From JBBQBQ01 sp038317685 (lineage in GTDB: Bacteria > Desulfobacterota > Desulfuromonadia > Desulfuromonadales > DDH964), in NCBI GenBank assembly GCA_038317685.1, contig JBBQBQ010000233.1:1-5358 (forward strand): 5,358 nucleotides of DNA. The letters run 5' to 3'. The position numbers and the translations under genes were made by a program. Below, piece after piece: positions 1 to 3,499 of the stretch. Below the pieces are notes generated by a model that had not been told where the DNA came from, searched no databases, and saw only the letters and a program-made list of their open reading frames with translations. Position 1 is the stretch's first letter; the number at the start of each line of letters is the position of its first letter.

Positions 1-1470
1 TAGCGCCAGAATCCACTTCCAACCACCATCCTTGGTTTTCAGTCTGAATTCCACTCTATAGTCGGGAATGTCACCTTTGGTGTAGGCCTGATAGGCCCTT
101 GCCACCGGCTCCCGGTCCTCCGGGTGCAACCGCTCAATCCAGCGGGCATTGGTTTCGTGGAAGGCTACGGGATCATAACCGAGCATCAGCGCGTACCCGG
201 AATTGACGACGGCCTCGCCGGTCTGCACATTCAGGTCGAATAACCCCATATTGCCGGCCTGCAGGGCCAGGGCCATCCGTTCCTCACTTTCGCGCAGCGC
301 CTCCTCTGCTTGCTTCTTCCCGGTAATGTCGCGGGCCGAAGCAAAGGCAATCCCCTCTTCCTGATCAAAATCGGCCCGCCAGGAGAGCCACTTTTCCGAG
401 CCATCCTTGCAGATATAGCGGTTTTCAAAGTTGTCGGTAGATCCTGTTTGCTGCTGCCTGATAATTTCATCCAGAGTCGCCTGCCGATCATCGGGATGAA
501 TAAAATCAATGATCGGTTTCGCATTCAGCTCCTCCTCGGTATAGCCAAGCGTCGCGGAGAAAGCAGGATTGGTTTTCAAGAAACAGCCCTTCGGGTCAGC
601 AATGCACATCAAGTCCCTGGACGCCTGGAAAAACTTGAAGTACTGCTCTTTTTCCTTCTCGGCAACCTTGCGCTCGGTAATATCGGTCAGGGTCCCGGCA
701 ATCGCCACGGTCCTGCCGTCTTCGACAATCGGCGTTTCGTTGACTTCAACCCAAATCTTCCGTCCCTTCTTGCCAACACATTCCAGCTGGTAAGGCGGCT
801 GCCGCTTGCCGGTATCGATCGCCCGCTGGGTCGCCTCGACCCCTCCCCGGTTCTGGGGATGATCGGTTACCAACTCGGTCCACCGCACCATCGCCTCGTG
901 GGGCTCACAGTCAAAGAACTCCCGAGATTGAGGACTGACATAGGTGAGAACCTGGTCAGGGGAGTGCATGTAGAAAAGGCTGGTGCTGTTTTCAATAATC
1001 AGTCGCAGCCTTTGCTCCGTCTCCCGGAGCTTTTCTTCTGCCTGCTTGCGTACGGTAATATCCTGAAGAAAACCGCTCCAGACTGCGGGCTCTCCGGCAA
1101 CCGTGGGGTTGGGTTTGGAGTTGACTAGAAGCCATTTCATCCGGCCCGAAGGGGTTATAATCCGAACCTCTTCGGAAAACTCCTTTCCAGTACGGTTGGC
1201 GATCAAGTCCGCCTGTTGGAAGCGATCCACGTCATCGGGATGAACCAGCCTCCAGATCAGGCCCATGTCCTCCAGCAACGCTTCGGGGTCCAGCTCCAGT
1301 AGCGCGCGACACGGACCGGGGGCCACGTACAGAAAACGGCTGATGCCATCCGGATCAAGCAGGGAATCATAGAGCATGACCGGCACGGTATTGGCCATGC
1401 GCTCATATCGCTCCTTGCTTGCCAGCAGGGCCGCTTCAGCTTGACCGGTTTTTCTGTCCTTGTTTTCCAT
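1..1470 (-). CDS. Multi-PAS sensor protein (N-terminal part, output domain outside window)
   Basis: The minus strand is open from an ATG at 1470 to the window edge, giving 490 residues with no stop, so the C-terminus is missing. Four PAS/PAC units follow one another at about residues 20-142, 150-268, 275-387 and 393-490+. The recurring landmarks are HPDD or HPED in units 1, 3 and 4 (LVHPDDVDRF, FIHPDDRQAT, LHPEDREPV) and the linker coils after each PAC: DITVRKQAEEKL, DITERKVAEKE and DITGKKQAEEAL. PAS units sense ligands, cofactors or redox state and pass the signal along such linkers. The usual partner is a histidine kinase, a GGDEF/EAL module or a chemotaxis domain, and none can be chosen here. 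No signal peptide or membrane segment is visible, so the visible part is probably cytoplasmic. The start is secure: an in-frame TGA lies 13 codons upstream with no alternative start codon between. A weak AAAGAG (1476-1481) precedes it. Confidence 0.93.
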   Translation of the reverse strand, partial: MENKDRKTGQAEAALLASKERYERMANTVPVMLYDSLLDPDGISRFLYVAPGPCRALLELDPEALLEDMGLIWRLVHPDDVDRFQQADLIANRTGKEFSEEVRIITPSGRMKWLLVNSKPNPTVAGEPAVWSGFLQDITVRKQAEEKLRETEQRLRLIIENSTSLFYMHSPDQVLTYVSPQSREFFDCEPHEAMVRWTELVTDHPQNRGGVEATQRAIDTGKRQPPYQLECVGKKGRKIWVEVNETPIVEDGRTVAIAGTLTDITERKVAEKEKEQYFKFFQASRDLMCIADPKGCFLKTNPAFSATLGYTEEELNAKPIIDFIHPDDRQATLDEIIRQQQTGSTDNFENRYICKDGSEKWLSWRADFDQEEGIAFASARDITGKKQAEEALRESEERMALALQAGNMGLFDLNVQTGEAVVNSGYALMLGYDPVAFHETNARWIERLHPEDREPVARAYQAYTKGDIPDYRVEFRLKTKDGGWKWILAL

Positions 1471-1531
1471 TGCCGCTCTTTCGTTACGCCCGGTGTGGGG
1501 CGGGGGTCAATAGTTCAGGAAATTTATCAGG

Positions 1532-1561
1532 TTTATCCGTCCAGGAAAAGATCAGTCTCAA
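1532..1561 (-). promoter_or_regulatory. Possible sigma-70 promoter for the PAS gene
   Basis: On the minus strand, TTGAGA (1556-1561; five of six match the -35 consensus) is followed after 18 bp by GATAAA (1532-1537; four of six match the -10 consensus). This is about 60 bp upstream of the PAS protein start, in a gene-free gap. It was found by eye, and such matches arise by chance. Confidence 0.3.
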
Positions 1562-1643
1562 ACGAGCAAAAACTGACTGAAGGAGACAACTCGAAGAAAC
1601 GAGGGACACTGCCCAATTAAAACCCCTGTCTTGCCTTCACGCG

Positions 1644-1909
1644 CTACCCAACCAATGACCGAACCTCTTCGCGCATCATCTGTGCCCAGGGATGATGCCG
1701 CAAATCAGCATACTCCTTGAACACCTCCCCCTCTCTTGCCCGGAAAAGGATTCGAGGATTCCTGTCTGTGCCACCAAACTCACTCTTGGCGATTTCATCG
1801 GGATTGATGAAGAGGCAACCATCCGCCCAGTCGTGCTCATGCATCTGGGGGGTAAAGGTCGTTTTCCGGAACCGTTGGGGTCGGCGATGATGATCAACTT
1901 AGGACGCAA
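1644..1909 (-). pseudogene. Zeta-toxin-family remnant (frameshifted, internally deleted)
   Basis: From a TTG at 1909 the minus strand reads MRPKLIIIADPNGSGK, the start of a zeta-toxin/AAA-type P-loop protein. It then leaves frame at the A run opposite 1862-1865. Adding one base restores TTFTPQMHEHDWADG, giving GSGKTTF and then LFINPDEIAKSEFG, the NPDEIA motif that follows Walker A in this family. The rest, RNPRILFRAREGEVFKEYADL and HHPWAQMM up to the TAG at 1644, resembles the C-terminal end of zeta-type proteins, yet only about 88 residues remain where roughly 190 or more are usual. The middle therefore appears deleted near the FGG. The first glycine of the P-loop is also Asp (ADPNG instead of AGPNG). 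Intact relatives are nucleotide-binding kinases; zeta toxins phosphorylate UDP-activated peptidoglycan sugars. This copy should be inactive. It overlaps the small upstream gene by 16 bp. Confidence 0.75.
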
Positions 1910-2106
1910 CGGATTTTCTCGATTTGAGGGGGGGCTGGGGTGTTTTTGCGGCGGGCTGCGAACTCAGCTTTGAGTTTTTCCTGCATGATATTTGTGACCT
2001 TGAGCGATTGTGAGTGGACATTATCACCCATGGCGCTGGTCATTTTGCTCAGCTCTTTATCGGTTAGTTCTCTTGTTCCGCTGTTTTTCTGGGGCACATG
2101 TTTCAT
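1894..2106 (-). CDS. Small hypothetical protein, candidate antitoxin of the zeta-like remnant
   Basis: This intact gene of 70 residues begins MKHVPQKNSGTRELTDKEL and ends IRCVLS. The ATG at 2106 is preferred over an upstream in-frame TTG at 2118 because a perfect GGAGGA lies five to six bases in front of it (2111-2116). The protein is charged and probably helical, with a basic stretch KAEFAARRKN near residues 47-56. No DNA-binding fold or named family was recognised. Its last 16 bp overlap the zeta-toxin-like remnant that follows. A short gene directly upstream of, and overlapping, a P-loop toxin is the normal arrangement of a toxin-antitoxin pair, so the antitoxin role is inferred from position only. 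An epsilon-type antitoxin is typically somewhat longer (about 90 residues), and no clear similarity to it is seen. Confidence 0.65.
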   Translation of the reverse strand: MKHVPQKNSGTRELTDKELSKMTSAMGDNVHSQSLKVTNIMQEKLKAEFAARRKNTPAPPQIEKIRCVLS

Positions 2107-2110
2107 TTCA

Positions 2111-2116
2111 TCCTCC
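2111..2116 (-). promoter_or_regulatory. Strong ribosome binding site fixing the start of the 70-residue protein
   Basis: GGAGGA on the minus strand lies four bases (TGAA) from the ATG at 2106. It would lie inside the coding region if the TTG at 2118 were the start, so it decides for the shorter protein. Confidence 0.75.
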
Positions 2117-2138
2117 AAAATGCCTTTTTACTACGATG

Positions 2139-2167
2139 AGAGTATCCGAACCCCTGTAGCTGGTCAA
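2139..2167 (-). promoter_or_regulatory. Possible sigma-70 promoter for the small gene and toxin remnant
   Basis: On the minus strand, TTGACC (2162-2167; five of six at -35) is separated by 17 bp from TACTCT (2139-2144; three of six at -10). A GATACT lies within the same spot at a shorter spacing. This sits about 35 bp upstream of the ATG at 2106 with the ribosome binding site between, which is a sensible geometry. The -10 match is weak. Confidence 0.35.
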
Positions 2168-2282
2168 ATTATTTATCCCTTGACATGACGCTGGCAGGTA
2201 AATCGACCACCCCCAGCCCTTCCTTTTGAGCGCAGCGAGTTTTGTCCGCCCGTCAATGTCTGAAATCGTGGGGTCATCATAC

Positions 2283-2327
2283 CAGGATCGCGGGTCAGAC
2301 TTGCGCAGGATCGCGGGTCAGACTTGC
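2283..2327. repeat. Two-copy 23-bp tandem repeat
   Basis: A 22-base unit beginning CAGGATCGCGGGTCAG and ending ACTTGC occurs at 2283-2304 and again, identically, at 2306-2327 with one spacer base, so the period is 23. The identity is perfect, which points to a recent duplication or to selection on a binding site or mobile-element end. No open reading frame crosses it. Confidence 0.9.
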
Positions 2328-2336
2328 AAAGTTGCA

Positions 2337-2377
2337 AACTTGGCGTATCCAGATGGAGGCGGGGAGGCCTCCAAGTT
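2337..2377. repeat. Nested palindromes (hairpin-forming segment)
   Basis: AACTTGG (2337-2343) and CCAAGTT (2371-2377) are exact reverse complements. Between them, GGAGGC (2355-2360) pairs with GCCTCC (2367-2372) around a six-base loop. The ten-base GGAGGCCTCC (2363-2372) is a perfect palindrome. The two arms share bases 2371-2372, so they compete or stack. Just upstream lie two TTGCAA palindromes (2324-2329 and 2332-2337). There is no T-run after the stem, so this is not a typical intrinsic terminator. It sits just beyond the stop codon of the PIN-domain remnant. Confidence 0.55.
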
Positions 2378-2391
2378 GTTAAGTTGAGCCT

Positions 2392-2532
2392 TTACCCTGA
2401 CCGCACTTTCTCACCGCATTCCCACGGATAACCAACCCTCCCCCTGCATCTCTCCAACTCCTTGACATCGTGCGTCACCACCACCAAACCATGCGCCGTG
2501 GAGGTGGCGGCAATGAGCGCATCCATGACCGG
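2392..2532 (-). pseudogene. VapC-like PIN-domain toxin, C-terminal fragment
   Basis: The minus strand reads PVMDALIAATSTAHGLVVV followed by THDVKELERCRGRVGYPW, and ends GEKVRSG at a TAA (2392-2394). This matches the C-terminal third of VapC-type PIN ribonucleases: an (I/M)DALIAATA helix, the GL-x-x-VT strand, a short acidic turn and a terminal NPW-like motif. The Asp of MDALIAAT and the Asp of THDV correspond to the later members of the acidic metal-binding set. The normal protein is about 130 residues; only 44 follow the internal ATG at 2526. Immediately upstream (2533-2535) is an in-frame TGA, and no N-terminal DTS-type motif was seen in the DNA before it. The 5' part and any vapB partner are therefore gone. 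The fragment should be non-functional. The family call rests on motif recognition by eye. Confidence 0.7.
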
Positions 2533-2579
2533 TCAAGCCCTTTTCCCTCCTCTGACCCGCCCGTGCCGCCTCTTGTCTG

Positions 2580-2605
2580 GTCCCGGCCTACGGGACAGTT
2601 TTTTT
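2580..2605 (+). terminator. Terminator-type hairpin facing the usp-ATPase operon
   Basis: GTCCCG (2580-2585) and CGGGAC (2591-2596) form a perfect six-pair GC-rich stem around the loop GCCTA. Two bases later comes a run of seven T (2599-2605). This is the form of a Rho-independent terminator for rightward transcription. The complementary strand has no T-run after the stem. No plus-strand gene precedes it in the window, so it either insulates the downstream operon, acts in a leader, or is left from a lost gene. Confidence 0.6.
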
Positions 2606-2609
2606 GCGC

Positions 2610-2615
2610 TATAGT
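2610..2615 (+). promoter_or_regulatory. Possible -10 element of the usp-ATPase operon
   Basis: TATAGT matches five of six bases of the -10 consensus and lies 41 bp before the usp start, just after the hairpin T-run. No good -35 exists at 16-18 bp (CCTACG at 17 bp is poor and lies inside the hairpin). An activator or a different sigma factor would be needed if it is real. Confidence 0.25.
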
Positions 2616-2644
2616 TCCTGCGTCGGGAAGCTCCTGCCGGTTGC

Positions 2645-2651
2645 GGAAGGG
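2645..2651 (+). promoter_or_regulatory. Ribosome binding site of the universal stress protein
   Basis: GGAAGGG ends five bases before the ATG at 2657. This is good spacing and supports that start codon. Confidence 0.65.
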
Positions 2652-2656
2652 ACGCC

Positions 2657-3499
2657 ATGATCTGTCTCGCCTACGACGGTTCGCTCAACGGCGACTGGGT
2701 CGCCCGCTACGCCATCCGGTTTGCCTCCGGCAACGGGGATCGGACCCTGAACCTCTTTCAGGTCCGGGACGGCAGCCTGGACGAGGCGGCCCTCACCACC
2801 AAACTCGAACACCTTGGCCGGGAGTGCCAGGCCCAGGGGGTCGAACTCTTCCCACAGCTCCTTCCCCTTGGCGACGGGGTTCTCCCGTCCCTGCTCAAGG
2901 CCTTTCCCGCCAGGGCTGAGGCCCTCGTGATCTGTGGGACCCGGGTGCGCGGCATCGGCAAGCCGTTCCTGGCCGGGACCGTGGCCGAAAGCCTCCTCGC
3001 CGCGTCCCCCTTTCCGGTCCTCGCTTTGCGCGTGGTCCAGCCGGGACTCCTCGGTACCCCCCACGACCTTCTCCTCCCCCTGGCGGGACACCCCCGGGGC
3101 TTCGGCCCGATCTGGCCGGTCTTTCGCCTCTTCCTCCCCCAACTCCGCAGCGTCCACCTGTTGCGCGGCCTGACTATCAGCCGTTATCGCCTCGGTCACC
3201 TCCCTCCGGCCGAGATTCAAACGTTGCGCCAGGTCGGGGTCCGTTACCTGGCCGAGATCAGCGATGAGATCCGCCAGCTGCGTGGGTGCCACGAGTTCTT
3301 TCTCGATAGCCGCATCGTCGTCAGCGACGACTGGGCCGGGGAGGTCCTGATCCACGCCAGCCGCCTCAAGGCCCAGATTCTCCTCCTTGGTGCTTCGGAG
3401 CGGAGCTCCCTGGATCGACTATCCCGGATCTGGCGAGGGGACCCGCTGGAGCGGGTGCTGCGGGAAGCGCCGTGCGATGTGGGGATCTACCGGCCATGA
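2657..3499 (+). CDS. Tandem-domain universal stress protein (UspA family)
   Basis: This 280-residue soluble protein carries two UspA-type domains. Domain 1 (about 1-125) opens with the strand MICLAYDGSLNGDWVARYAI, where the Asp-Gly-Ser is typical of the nucleotide pocket. It ends with VICGTRVRGIGKPFLAGTVA and then SPFPVLALR, a recognisable GxxG...G(S/T) phosphate-binding loop but with seven rather than nine residues between the last glycines. Domain 2 (about 135-280) starts HDLLLPLAG and ends with LLLGASERSSLDRLSRIWRG and then LEREAP-like residues closing CDVGIYRP. Its loop is degenerate, so ATP binding there is doubtful. Universal stress proteins bind ATP or signal nucleotides and tune stress, motility or transporter activity. 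The gene overlaps the following cation ATPase by 4 bp (ATGA), so the two are probably translated together and the protein may regulate that pump. That role is inferred from context. Confidence 0.88.
   Translation: MICLAYDGSLNGDWVARYAIRFASGNGDRTLNLFQVRDGSLDEAALTTKLEHLGRECQAQGVELFPQLLPLGDGVLPSLLKAFPARAEALVICGTRVRGIGKPFLAGTVAESLLAASPFPVLALRVVQPGLLGTPHDLLLPLAGHPRGFGPIWPVFRLFLPQLRSVHLLRGLTISRYRLGHLPPAEIQTLRQVGVRYLAEISDEIRQLRGCHEFFLDSRIVVSDDWAGEVLIHASRLKAQILLLGASERSSLDRLSRIWRGDPLERVLREAPCDVGIYRP

Larger units (their letters stand above)
2168..2391. other. Gene-free stretch with repeats
   Basis: No convincing coding frame was found on either strand. A minus-strand run that ends in LGVVDLPASVMSRDK just before a TAA near 2168 looks protein-like but is interrupted upstream by a stop and has no start signal. 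It may be another gene relic. The notable content is the tandem repeat at 2283-2327 and the palindromic segment at 2337-2377. Confidence 0.45.

Noticed and set aside
310..1128. 272-codon open frame on the plus strand opposite the PAS gene
   Set aside because: The opposite strand carries four clear PAS domains in one uninterrupted frame. The plus-strand translation shows no recognisable domain and no good ribosome binding site was noted.
1595..1605. Small inverted repeat CTCG/CGAG between the toxin remnant and the PAS gene as a terminator
   Set aside because: The stem is only four base pairs with no T-run after it on either strand.
2180..2185. TTGACA on the plus strand as a -35 element
   Set aside because: There is no -10-like hexamer 15-19 bp downstream (TCGACC at 17 bp), and no plus-strand gene follows nearby.
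1940..2188. 82-codon plus-strand frame with a hydrophobic stretch
   Set aside because: It is antisense to the 70-residue gene that has a perfect ribosome binding site. The hydrophobic run is the complement of a charged helix, and no start signal was found.
2283..2327. CRISPR array
   Set aside because: There are only two units, they abut with a single base between them, and there are no spacers.
2609..3355. 248-codon minus-strand frame opposite the universal stress protein
   Set aside because: The plus-strand product has convincing Usp motifs, a ribosome binding site and coupling to the ATPase. The minus frame is compositionally biased and without motifs.
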